This document shows, in pieces, positions 50,419 to 57,859 of a stretch of DNA of 64,000 bases. The notes under the pieces were generated by a model, which worked only from the letters and a program-made list of their open reading frames with translations, was not told the DNA's origin and made no database searches. Source of the stretch: Streptomyces sp. Y2F8-2 (GTDB taxonomy: Bacteria > Actinomycetota > Actinomycetes > Streptomycetales > Streptomycetaceae); the NCBI RefSeq assembly GCF_014905555.1, contig NZ_BNGS01000005.1:248001-312000 (forward strand), in the 5' to 3' direction. Both the position numbers and the translations under genes were made by a program. Position 1 is the first letter of the stretch; the number at the start of each line of letters is the position of its first letter.

Positions 50419-50653
50419 CGCGCGCCCCGGGCCGGGGACCGAGCCCGGGCGCGCGGTGAGGCGGACGGAACAGAAGCGACTCCGGCTTTGACTTTTTGTC
50501 GACCGGTCGCCCCGACGGCTGGTCCATCAGCCGCTACCAGGTGACCAAGCTCGACTGAGGGGACGGCGAAGCAGTCGACCGCCGCCATCCGGAAATGAGT
50601 CGGAGGCCGTATCGGAATCCTCCGATACGGCCTCCGACCCGCTGTTTCGCAAG
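50419..50653. other. Region between TetR gene and second tRNA-Pro
   Basis: 235 bases that run into the tRNA. One frame at about 50494-50559 reads GFDFLSTGRPDGWSISRYQV and on to TKLD before a stop, which looks like the end of a lost gene, but no start or family is recognisable. The tRNA terminator lies at 50601-50636. Confidence 0.35.
50601..50636 (-). terminator. Terminator of the second tRNA-Pro gene
   Basis: A perfect 16-bp stem, CGGAGGCCGTATCGGA (50601-50616) and TCCGATACGGCCTCCG (50621-50636), with loop ATCC, 18 bases past the tRNA 3' end. Confidence 0.85.
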
Positions 50654-50727
<74 letters not shown>

Positions 50728-50819
50728 TTGCCCGTCTGACCTGGGGTTTCCCCTGGCCCAACGTGCACAGAAACAATACCGCACTCGGGGCCGTGGTCGC
50801 GCATCCCTTTATCCGGCGT

Positions 50820-51191
50820 TCACTCGCGGCGCCCCTCCCCTGCCGGGAGACCCAGGTCAGGATGGAGGTCGAGGAGGCGGGGCGGCGCCGCCTGGCGCCA
50901 GGAGTCGGCGAGGATGTCGTGCAGCTCGCTCTCGTCCTCCAGGACGGCCAGGCGCACCCGGATCCAGGCGAACTGTGCCTCGTGGTCGGCGACCCAGAAC
51001 TTCCCGGGCTCCGCCAGGACCAGTTCGTCCCGCTCCTCCTTGGGGCACCGCACCGCCATGGACGACTCGTCCTCGGGCAGTGTGGCGAACATCTTCCCCG
51101 CGACCCGGAACGTGGGCATGCTCCAGGCGATCTTCTCCGTGCTGTCCGGCAGGGAGAGGGCGATACGGCGTACGTCTTCGGCGTCCGACAT
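50820..51191 (-). CDS. MmcQ/YjbR-family protein
   Basis: 123 residues. MSDAEDVRRIALSLPDSTEK, SMPTFRVAGKMFATL and VADHEAQFAWIRVRLAVLED are the three conserved blocks of the CyaY-like MmcQ/YjbR fold, thought to bind DNA. ATG 51191 has no ribosome-binding site, but TACGGT (minus strand, 51199-51204) lies seven bases upstream, suggesting a leaderless transcript. Confidence 0.82.
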   Translation of the reverse strand: MSDAEDVRRIALSLPDSTEKIAWSMPTFRVAGKMFATLPEDESSMAVRCPKEERDELVLAEPGKFWVADHEAQFAWIRVRLAVLEDESELHDILADSWRQAAPPRLLDLHPDLGLPAGEGRRE

Positions 51192-51233
51192 GTCTGGCAC
51201 CGTAGCCAACTCCGCTGACAATGGCGCGGTCGG

Positions 51234-51764
51234 TCAACGAGAGAGCGGCGCCACCTGCTTGTAGAAGATCGTCGTGGGCTGCAGGACGCCCGCCGGGGTC
51301 GCCGCGAAGTCCGGTATCGAGCCGACGCTGGTCCAGCCCACGGAACGGTACAGCGACTCGGCGGGGCTGCCGGTCTCCGTGTCCAGGTGGAGCAGGGTGA
51401 TCCCGGCCTCGGCGGCGGCCCGCTCCGCGGTGGCCAGGAGCCTGCGCGCGAGGCCCTTGCCGCGGGCCTCGCGGTGCACCATGAGTTTGACCAGCTCGGC
51501 CCGGTGGCGGGCGTTCGGCTTGTCCGGGAAGGCGAGGCTCACCGTGCCCGTCGCCCGGTCTCCTGCCCGAGCCGCCCACACCGCGAGGCCGCCCGCGTCG
51601 ACCGCGTCCGCCCGCGCCTTCCACCAGGCCACGGCCGCTGCCCGGTCCAGCGGCGCGAGGAAGCCGATGGACGCTCCGCTGTGCACGGTGTCGGTCAGCA
51701 GATCGGCCAGTTCCTCGGAGCGTGCCCGCACCTCTTCCCCGCCGAGTCTGTCGATCACGGTCAC
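51234..51764 (-). CDS. GNAT-family N-acetyltransferase
   Basis: 176 residues from GTG 51764, overlapping the upstream stop (GTGA). The acetyl-CoA pyrophosphate loop is LMVHREARGKGLARRLL, followed by AGITLLHLDTETGSPAESLY and RSVGW, the usual C-terminal strand-helix. The substrate is unknown. Coupling to an XRE-cupin regulator suggests that the regulator's ligand is acetylated by this enzyme, as in amine or antibiotic detoxification. Confidence 0.88.
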   Translation of the reverse strand: MTVIDRLGGEEVRARSEELADLLTDTVHSGASIGFLAPLDRAAAVAWWKARADAVDAGGLAVWAARAGDRATGTVSLAFPDKPNARHRAELVKLMVHREARGKGLARRLLATAERAAAEAGITLLHLDTETGSPAESLYRSVGWTSVGSIPDFAATPAGVLQPTTIFYKQVAPLSR

Positions 51765-52348
51765 GGGAGCACCACCACCAGCGTGTACCGCACATCGTCC
51801 GGTCCCGGGCAGCGGAATCGCGTCGGCCCCCAGACCCGCATCCGCAGGCAGTCGCCGGCGCCGAGGCGGTGTTCGACGTCCTGTGCGGTCACCTGCAGCG
51901 TTCCGTCGAGGACCCAGATGTGCTGTTCGAGCCCTGGCACGGGTGGCCGGTCGTAGGCGATGTCGGCTCCGGCCGTGAGCCGTCCCTCGACGAGTTCGCC
52001 GCGCAGTCCGGGGTGCGGAGGGGACACGGACCGTCGCACGAAGCCGGACGCCGCGTCCTGCCACACCAACTGGTCGGCGGCGCGCACCACCTGCGCGGGC
52101 TCCGCCTCCACCTCGCTGAGCAGCCGGGACATCGTGCGGCCGTAGACGGCGCACAGCCGGTTCAACAGCGCGGCGGTGGGGCTGGTCTCGGCGCGTTCGG
52201 CACGGGACAGGGTCGAGCGGCTGACGCCGCTGCGCTCGGACAGCTCGTCCAGCGACCAGCCGCGTTCGGCCCGTAGCGCGGCGAGACGGGCCGCCAGCCG
52301 GGCGTCGACGGAGTCGACGGAGTCGATGAGATCGTTCCCCATTTCCAT
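51761..52348 (-). CDS. XRE-family regulator with cupin sensor domain
   Basis: 195 residues. The N-terminal HTH (SLDELSERSGVSRSTLSRAE) lies at about 30-50. The C-terminal half is a small cupin (HIWVLDGTLQVTAQD, HRLGAGDCLRMR). Such proteins sense small molecules and repress neighbouring enzymes. A perfect 25-bp operator overlaps its start codon, so it almost certainly represses itself and the coupled acetyltransferase. Confidence 0.88.
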   Translation of the reverse strand: MEMGNDLIDSVDSVDARLAARLAALRAERGWSLDELSERSGVSRSTLSRAERAETSPTAALLNRLCAVYGRTMSRLLSEVEAEPAQVVRAADQLVWQDAASGFVRRSVSPPHPGLRGELVEGRLTAGADIAYDRPPVPGLEQHIWVLDGTLQVTAQDVEHRLGAGDCLRMRVWGPTRFRCPGPDDVRYTLVVVLP

Positions 52349-52371
52349 ATCTGGGATGTTATCCCAGATAT
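52347..52371 (-). promoter_or_regulatory. Operator and leaderless promoter of the XRE-cupin gene
   Basis: ATATCTGGGA (52347-52356), spacer TGTTA, TCCCAGATAT (52362-52371): perfect 10-bp arms, the left arm overlapping the start codon. On the minus strand TAACAT (52356-52361) forms a -10 element seven bases before the ATG. Repressor binding would cover both promoter and start. Confidence 0.75.
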
Positions 52372-52436
52372 GAGAGACGGAGGGTGTCGTGGGTGGCCGG
52401 CGATCTTCCAGATCTCCCGGAGACGGGCGGCGCCCG

Positions 52437-53342
52437 TCAGTCCGCCGTCGCCGCCTCCGTCAGCGCGTCCAGCACCGGGCGGATCAGGGGGTGCTCCTCC
52501 GCGCCCCGGCGCACGGCCGCGAAGACCCGGCGCGTGGGCGCGACACCGTCGACCGGACGCACCACCACGCCCGTGAGGTCCATGCCACGCAGGGCCGAGC
52601 GGGGCACCAGCGCCACCCCCGCGTCCGCCGAGGCGAGGACTACGACCGCCCGGAAGTCGTCCGAGGAGTGCTCGAGGCGGGGCTGGAACCCGGCGTGCTC
52701 GCAGGCCAGGACCACCACGTCATGGCAGGGGTTGCCGGGATAGGGGCCGATCCACGGATCCTTGGCCAGTTCGGCGAGCGGGACCTCGGGGGCGTCGGCC
52801 AGGCGGTGGGTGACCGGTACGACGGCGTCGAAGGGCTCGGCGTAGAGCGGGATGTGCGTCAGCCTGGGATCGTCGGCGTCCGGCGCGCCCCGGTACTCCA
52901 CCGCGACCGCCACGTCGACCTGCCGGTCGAGGACCATCGGCAGACTCTCGTCGCCCTCCGCGTCCTGCACGCGGATGCGGATGCCGGGCGCGCTGCGGGC
53001 GAGCCTGGCCAGCGCGGGGGCGACGACCAGGCCGATCCCGGTGGCGAAGGAAGCCAGCGTCACCGTGCCCGCCGAGCCCGCGCCGTAGGCCGCCAGCTCG
53101 GCCTCGGCGCGCTCCAGCTGCGCCAGGACGGCATGGGTGTGGCTGAGCAGGATCTCGCCGGCCGGAGTGAGCCGTACGCCCTTGGCGCCACGCTCGACGA
53201 GCCGGTGGCCGGTCTCCTGTTCCAGCGCGGTGAGCTGCTGGGACACCGCGGAGGGGGTGAGGTAGAGCGCGGCGGCAGCGGCCGTCACCGTGCGGTGGTC
53301 GGCCACCGCACGGAGGATGTGCAGCCGCCGCGCTTCGATCAT
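52437..53342 (-). CDS. LysR-family regulator
   Basis: 301 residues. The HTH is TVTAAAAALYLTPSAVSQQL, then TALEQETGHRLVERGAKGV. The effector domain includes RRVFAAVRRGAEEHPLIRPV near its end. It lies 32 bases after kbl on the same strand but has its own GATAAT hexamer (53350-53355, minus strand) seven bases before the ATG. It may respond to an amino acid related to the kbl-tdh pathway; this is inferred from position only. Confidence 0.88.
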   Translation of the reverse strand: MIEARRLHILRAVADHRTVTAAAAALYLTPSAVSQQLTALEQETGHRLVERGAKGVRLTPAGEILLSHTHAVLAQLERAEAELAAYGAGSAGTVTLASFATGIGLVVAPALARLARSAPGIRIRVQDAEGDESLPMVLDRQVDVAVAVEYRGAPDADDPRLTHIPLYAEPFDAVVPVTHRLADAPEVPLAELAKDPWIGPYPGNPCHDVVVLACEHAGFQPRLEHSSDDFRAVVVLASADAGVALVPRSALRGMDLTGVVVRPVDGVAPTRRVFAAVRRGAEEHPLIRPVLDALTEAATAD

Positions 53343-53374
53343 GCGAACGATTATCGCAAGAGGTCCGGGTCGCC

Positions 53375-54574
53375 TCAGACGTCCAGTTCCGCCCGGGCCG
53401 CCACAAAGGCGTCGACGGCGCGGTGGACGTCGTCCGTGGAGTGCGCTGCGGACAGCTGCACCCGGATCCGGGCCTGGCCCTGCGGGACCACCGGGTAGGA
53501 GAAGCCGATGACGTACACGCCCCGCTCCAGGAGCAGCTCGGCCATGCGTCCGGCCTTCGCGGCGTCACCGATCATGACCGGGGCGATCGGGTGGTCGCCC
53601 GGCAGGATGTCGAAGCCCTCCTCGGTCATCCGGCGGCGGAAGAGAGCGGTGTTCTCGTTCAGCTTCTCGCGCAGGTCGCCCGCGGACTCCAGCAGGTCGA
53701 GCACCTTGAGGGAGGCCGCGGCGATCACCGGGGCGAGGGTGTTGGAGAAGAGGTACGGCCGGGAGCGCTGGCGCAGCAGGGCGACGATCTCGGCGCGGGC
53801 GGCGACGTAACCGCCGGAGGCGCCGCCGAGCGCCTTGCCGAGGGTGCCCGTGACGATGTCGACGCGGTCCATGACGCCGTGCAGCTCGGGGGTGCCCCGG
53901 CCGCCCGGGCCGACGAAGCCGACGGCGTGCGAGTCGTCCACCATCACCATGGCGTCGTAGCGGTCCGCGAGGTCGCAGATCTCGCGCAGCGGGGCCACGT
54001 AGCCGTCCATGGAGAACACGCCGTCGGTGACGATCAGCTTGCGGCGGGCACCACCCTCGGTGGCCTCCTTCAACTGCCTTTCCAGATCGGCGAGATCGCG
54101 GTTGGCGTAGCGGAAGCGGCGGGCCTTGGACAGGCGGATGCCGTCGATGATCGAGGCGTGGTTGAGGGCGTCGGAGATGACCGCGTCCTGCTCGCCGAGA
54201 AGGGTCTCGAACACACCGCCGTTGGCGTCGAAGCAGGAGGAGTACAGGATGGTGTCCTCCTGGCCGAGGAAGGCCGAAAGGCGCGCCTCCAGCTCCTTGT
54301 GGACCTCCTGGGTGCCGCAGATGAAGCGCACCGACGCCATGCCGTAGCCCCAGCGGTCCAGCGCCGCGTGGGCGGCGGTGATCACCTCGGGGTGGTCGGC
54401 GAGCCCGAGGTAGTTGTTGGCGCAGAAGTTGAGCACCTCGCCGGGGCGGCCGCCCGCGGTGACGCCGACGGTCGCGGACTGCGGGGTGCCGATCACGCGC
54501 TCGGGCTTGTGCAGCCCGGCGGCGCGGATCTCGTCGAGGGTGGCGCGCAGGTCGTCGCGCACGGAGTCGAACAT
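53375..54574 (-). CDS. kbl: Glycine C-acetyltransferase (2-amino-3-ketobutyrate CoA ligase)
   Basis: 399 residues, PLP-dependent. NFCANNYLGLADHPEVITAA, MVMVDDSHAVGFVGPGGRGT and the Schiff-base region DIVTGTLGKALGGASGGYVA are all present. It cleaves 2-amino-3-ketobutyrate with CoA to glycine and acetyl-CoA. Its partner tdh ends 36 bases upstream on the same strand, forming the usual threonine-degradation operon. Confidence 0.95.
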   Translation of the reverse strand: MFDSVRDDLRATLDEIRAAGLHKPERVIGTPQSATVGVTAGGRPGEVLNFCANNYLGLADHPEVITAAHAALDRWGYGMASVRFICGTQEVHKELEARLSAFLGQEDTILYSSCFDANGGVFETLLGEQDAVISDALNHASIIDGIRLSKARRFRYANRDLADLERQLKEATEGGARRKLIVTDGVFSMDGYVAPLREICDLADRYDAMVMVDDSHAVGFVGPGGRGTPELHGVMDRVDIVTGTLGKALGGASGGYVAARAEIVALLRQRSRPYLFSNTLAPVIAAASLKVLDLLESAGDLREKLNENTALFRRRMTEEGFDILPGDHPIAPVMIGDAAKAGRMAELLLERGVYVIGFSYPVVPQGQARIRVQLSAAHSTDDVHRAVDAFVAARAELDV

Positions 54575-54610
54575 GGAGAGGCTCCTAGAAGTGCTTACGC
54601 CGGGAGGGAG

Positions 54611-55639
54611 TTACGCGGTCCAGTCGAGGATGATCTTGCCGCCGCGGCCGCTCGCCGCGTCGGCGAACGCGGCCTCGTGGTCGCGGTAGTCGTACCGGCC
54701 GGTGATCACAGGTGCCAGGTCGAGGCCGCCCTCCAGCAGGACGGACATCGCGTACCACGTCTCGAACATCTCGCGGCCGTAGATGCCCTTGATGGTGATC
54801 ATCGAGGTGACGATGCGCGCCCAGTCGACGGGGAACTCCTGGGACGGCAGACCGAGCATCGCGATGCGGCCGCCGTGCGTCATGTTCGCGATCATGTCGC
54901 GCATCGCCTCGGGGCGGCCGGACATCTCCAGGCCGATGTCGAAGCCCTCGCGCAGGCCGAGTTCGCGCTGGCCGTCGGCGATGGACGCCTCGGAGACGTT
55001 CAGGGCGAGGCTGACGCCGATCTTGCGGGCGAGGTCCAGGCGCTCCTCGCTGACGTCGGTGATGACGACGTTGCGGGCGCCCGCATGCCGGGCCACGGCG
55101 GCGGCCATCAGGCCGATCGGGCCGGCACCGGTGATCAGGACGTCCTCGCCGACCAGCGGGAAGGACAGGGCCGTGTGCACGGCGTTGCCGAACGGGTCGA
55201 AGATCGCGGCGACATCGAGGTCGACGGGGACGCGGTGCACCCACACGTTCGTGGCGGGCAGCACCACGAACTCGGCGAACGCGCCGTCCCGCCCGACACC
55301 GAGCCCGACGGTCGCCCGGCACAGATGGCGGCGCCCGGCGAGGCAGTTGCGGCACTTCCCGCACACCAGGTGGCCCTCGCCGCTGACCCGGTCACCGACG
55401 CCCACATCGGTGACGTCCCGTCCGGTGGCGACGACCTCGCCCACGAACTCGTGCCCGACGACCAGGGGCGTGCGGATCGTCTGCCGCGCCCAGCCGTCCC
55501 ACGCGCGGATGTGCAGGTCGGTTCCGCAGATCCCGGTCCGCAGCACCTTGATCAGTACGTCGCCCGGGCCGACGGCGGGCTCCGGAACGTCCATGAGCCG
55601 GAGCCCTGGTTCCGCCTTGTCCTTGACCAGCGCCTTCAA
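54611..55639 (-). CDS. tdh: L-threonine 3-dehydrogenase
   Basis: 342 residues, zinc-dependent medium-chain dehydrogenase. It starts with TTG 55639 (AGGAG eight bases upstream) and reads KALVKDKAEPGLRLMDVPEP. Catalytic zinc: GICGTDLH and GHEFVGEV; structural zinc: CGKCRNCLAGRRHLC; NAD loop: ITGAGPIGLMAAAVARHAGA. It oxidises threonine to 2-amino-3-ketobutyrate, the substrate of kbl downstream. Confidence 0.95.
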   Translation of the reverse strand: MKALVKDKAEPGLRLMDVPEPAVGPGDVLIKVLRTGICGTDLHIRAWDGWARQTIRTPLVVGHEFVGEVVATGRDVTDVGVGDRVSGEGHLVCGKCRNCLAGRRHLCRATVGLGVGRDGAFAEFVVLPATNVWVHRVPVDLDVAAIFDPFGNAVHTALSFPLVGEDVLITGAGPIGLMAAAVARHAGARNVVITDVSEERLDLARKIGVSLALNVSEASIADGQRELGLREGFDIGLEMSGRPEAMRDMIANMTHGGRIAMLGLPSQEFPVDWARIVTSMITIKGIYGREMFETWYAMSVLLEGGLDLAPVITGRYDYRDHEAAFADAASGRGGKIILDWTA

Positions 55640-55778
55640 CGCTACGGCTCCTGGGAGTGAGGCCGGCGCAGGGCATGCCGAAGCGGCCCGCGCCGGGGGG
55701 GAAGGATGTGAAGTCGCTCAGAAATCTGCCGCATCGGGGATCGGCGGTCCATCGAGGATTTCTTAAGCGCGACCGCAG

Positions 55779-55820
55779 CTTTCCTTCACGCCGCCCGCTG
55801 CTGACCCCTTTCCTTCACGT
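55779..55820. promoter_or_regulatory. Paired 12-bp direct repeats upstream of tdh
   Basis: CTTTCCTTCACG at 55779-55790 and again at 55809-55820, 30 bases centre to centre (three helical turns). They lie 140-180 bases before tdh and just past the GAF gene stop. Binding sites for the tdh-kbl regulator are possible. Confidence 0.35.
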
Positions 55821-55851
55821 CTCGCGCTTGCGCACCGCCCGGGTCCTGCCG

Positions 55852-56421
55852 TCAGGCGCGCTCGGCATCACGGGTCTCCCTGGCGGTGATCCGCTCGGCG
55901 AGCTCCGCCGCCAGCGACTTGATGGTGTCCAGGCCCGCGCGGCCCCAGGGGCGCGGTCGCACATCGAGGGCGCAGACCGTGCCGAGAGCGATGCCCGTGC
56001 CGTCCATGAGCGGGGCGCCCAGGTAGGAACGGACGCCGGCTTCGTCGACGAGCGGATTGCCGGCGAAGCGAGGGTAGTCACGGACGTCTTCCAGGACCAG
56101 GGCCTTGCGCCGGACGACCACATGCGGGCAGAAGCCGTACTCTCGGCCCAGGTGGCGGGCCGGTTCGCCGGCCGCGCCGTCCGGGTCCGCGGGCGCGGTG
56201 AGGGGGCGGTCGTCGGGCTGGTGGAGTCCCGCGAAGTACTGACGGTGTTCCTGGACGAAGGTGACCATGGCGTACGGCACCTCGGCGAGCCCCGCAAGCC
56301 GGTCCGCGAAGGCGTCGAACTCCGGTTCCGCGCGCTCCCCGAGGCCGAGTCGGCGCAGCCTGCGGACGCGCTCGGGGGCGTCCACGTCCTGAGGGGTCAG
56401 GAGCAGTCGGCTCAGTCTCAT
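55852..56421 (-). CDS. GAF-domain protein associated with the conservon
   Basis: 189 residues beginning at ATG 56421 inside the cvnD stop (ATGA). The GAF fold is recognisable: FADRLAGLAEVPYAMVTFVQ, REYGFCPHVVVRRKALVLED and VRSYLGAPLMDGTGIALGTV. It probably binds a small ligand or a heme and feeds the CvnA-D signalling complex. It is the fifth and last gene of the operon. Confidence 0.85.
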   Translation of the reverse strand: MRLSRLLLTPQDVDAPERVRRLRRLGLGERAEPEFDAFADRLAGLAEVPYAMVTFVQEHRQYFAGLHQPDDRPLTAPADPDGAAGEPARHLGREYGFCPHVVVRRKALVLEDVRDYPRFAGNPLVDEAGVRSYLGAPLMDGTGIALGTVCALDVRPRPWGRAGLDTIKSLAAELAERITARETRDAERA

Positions 56422-57017
56422 GTGCGGGCTCCACGGCTCGTGGCGGGTGCCGGTGCCTGCGCGAGCAGGTGGCGGACGAGCGTGAGCAGGGTCTGAATCC
56501 CGGAGCTGGAGATCCGGGCGTCGCAGCGCACGACGGGGACCCCGGGGTCCAGGTCGAGGGCGGCGCGCACCTCCTCCGGGTCGTAGCGGTGGGCGCCGTC
56601 GAACTCGTTGACGGCGACGATGAATCCGAGGCCGCGGCGCTCGAAGAAGTCGACGGCCGCGAAGCAGTCCTCCAGGCGCCGGGTGTCGGCGATGATCACC
56701 GCGCCGAGCGCGCCCTCCGACAGCTCCTCCCACATGAACCAGAAGCGTTCCTGTCCGGGCGTCCCGAACAGGTACAGCACATGCTTCGGGTCCAGGGTGA
56801 TCCTGCCGAAGTCCATCGCCACCGTCGTCTCGACCTTGCCCTCGATGCCGTCGAGGCGGTCGGTGGCGGCGCCGGCCGTGGTGAGCAGTTCCTCCGTGCT
56901 CAGCGGCGCGATCTCGCTCACCGCGCCCACGAAGGTCGTCTTGCCGACGCCGAACCCTCCCGCCACCAGGATCTTCAGCGCGGTGGGGAAGGGATCAGAG
57001 CTGTCGTCGTAGTCCAT
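56418..57017 (-). CDS. cvnD: Conservon small GTPase-like protein CvnD
   Basis: 199 residues. The P-loop is VAGGFGVGKTTFVGAV, switch II LYLFGTPGQERFWFMWEEL, and the guanine-specificity loop VAVNEFDGAHRY. This matches the Ras-like CvnD of Streptomyces conservons, which act with CvnA-C at the membrane much like eukaryotic G-protein circuits. Its start overlaps cvnC by 23 bases. Confidence 0.92.
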   Translation of the reverse strand: MDYDDSSDPFPTALKILVAGGFGVGKTTFVGAVSEIAPLSTEELLTTAGAATDRLDGIEGKVETTVAMDFGRITLDPKHVLYLFGTPGQERFWFMWEELSEGALGAVIIADTRRLEDCFAAVDFFERRGLGFIVAVNEFDGAHRYDPEEVRAALDLDPGVPVVRCDARISSSGIQTLLTLVRHLLAQAPAPATSRGART

Positions 57018-57360
57018 CGAGCACTGCCTCCAGAAGGGACCGGTCGGTGGGGTTGTGGTGGTGTGCGGGGGGCTTGGTGGTGAGCGCCCCGCAGTCGACG
57101 AGGTCGGACAGCAGCACCTTCGTGACCGCCGCCGGCAGCCTCAGGTGGGCGGCGACCTCGGCGACCGGGACGGGCGAACGGCACAGGCCGAGCGCCTGGG
57201 CGTGCTCCGGGCCGAGGGGGCCGAGGGGGGTCGATCCGGTGGCCCTCACCTGTGACAGGAGGTCGAGCGCGGCGGTCGGGCGGGTGCGGCCGTTGCTGAT
57301 CGTGTAGGGCCGCACCAGCCGCCCGGCCGCATCGTCGAGCCAGGGGCCGTCACCGGCCAT
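56995..57360 (-). CDS. cvnC: Conservon protein CvnC (DUF742)
   Basis: 121 residues. GPWLDDAAGRLVRPYTISNG and the C-terminal winged HTH-like part (PVPVAEVAAHLRLPAAVTKV, then LLSDLVDCGALTT) define DUF742. ATG 57360 is preferred; a TTG at 57372 would overlap the cvnB stop as TTGA and is a real alternative. Confidence 0.9.
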   Translation of the reverse strand: MAGDGPWLDDAAGRLVRPYTISNGRTRPTAALDLLSQVRATGSTPLGPLGPEHAQALGLCRSPVPVAEVAAHLRLPAAVTKVLLSDLVDCGALTTKPPAHHHNPTDRSLLEAVLDGLRRQL

Positions 57361-57368
57361 GGTGACGC

Positions 57369-57803
57369 TCAAGGCCGCATCGCCGTGGGCTGTTCGGCGC
57401 TTCGGCGGGGCGCGGTCGTCAGGTACGGTCGCACACTCTTGACGAGCATCGCCATCTCGTAGCCGAGGACCGCCGCGTCGGCCTCGCGGCCGGCCAGGAC
57501 GGCGAGACAGGTGCCGGAGCCGGCGGTGGTGACGAACAGCAGGGTCGCGTCGAGTTCGACGACGACCTGCCGTACGTCACCGCCGTCCCCGAACCGGACG
57601 CCGGCGCTGCGGCCGAGGGCGTAGAGGCCGGAGGCGAGGGCGGCCATGTGGTCGGCGCCGTCGGGGTCGAGGCCGTGCGCGGCCTTCACCAGCCCGTCGC
57701 AGGAGAGGAGGACCGCGCTCGTGGTGTGCGGTACGCGCTGGACGAGGCCGCTCATCAGCCAGTCGAGGTCATGAGCCTGGGCGGTCGGCGCTTCGCTCGC
57801 CAT
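57369..57803 (-). CDS. cvnB: Conservon roadblock/LC7 protein CvnB
   Basis: 144 residues from ATG 57803 with AAGGAG upstream. DLDWLMSGLVQRVPHTTSAV, LLSCDGLVKAAHGLD and VVVELDATLLFVTTAGSGTC form the roadblock/LC7 fold, which regulates small GTPases such as MglA and CvnD. It stands between cvnA and cvnC in the usual order. Confidence 0.92.
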   Translation of the reverse strand: MASEAPTAQAHDLDWLMSGLVQRVPHTTSAVLLSCDGLVKAAHGLDPDGADHMAALASGLYALGRSAGVRFGDGGDVRQVVVELDATLLFVTTAGSGTCLAVLAGREADAAVLGYEMAMLVKSVRPYLTTAPRRSAEQPTAMRP

Positions 57804-57859
57804 GGTGGATCGACTCCTTGGGGTACGCGGTTCTGCGGAAGCGGGAGGGCTCGGGGCGG

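Noticed and set aside
50494..50562. Short frame ending SISRYQVTKLD before a stop
   Set aside because: Looks like a gene tail but has no start, no domain and no neighbour to belong to; not reported as a gene.
53423..55660. 745-codon plus-strand frame opposite kbl and tdh
   Set aside because: Shadow frame with no recognisable domain; kbl and tdh are on the other strand.
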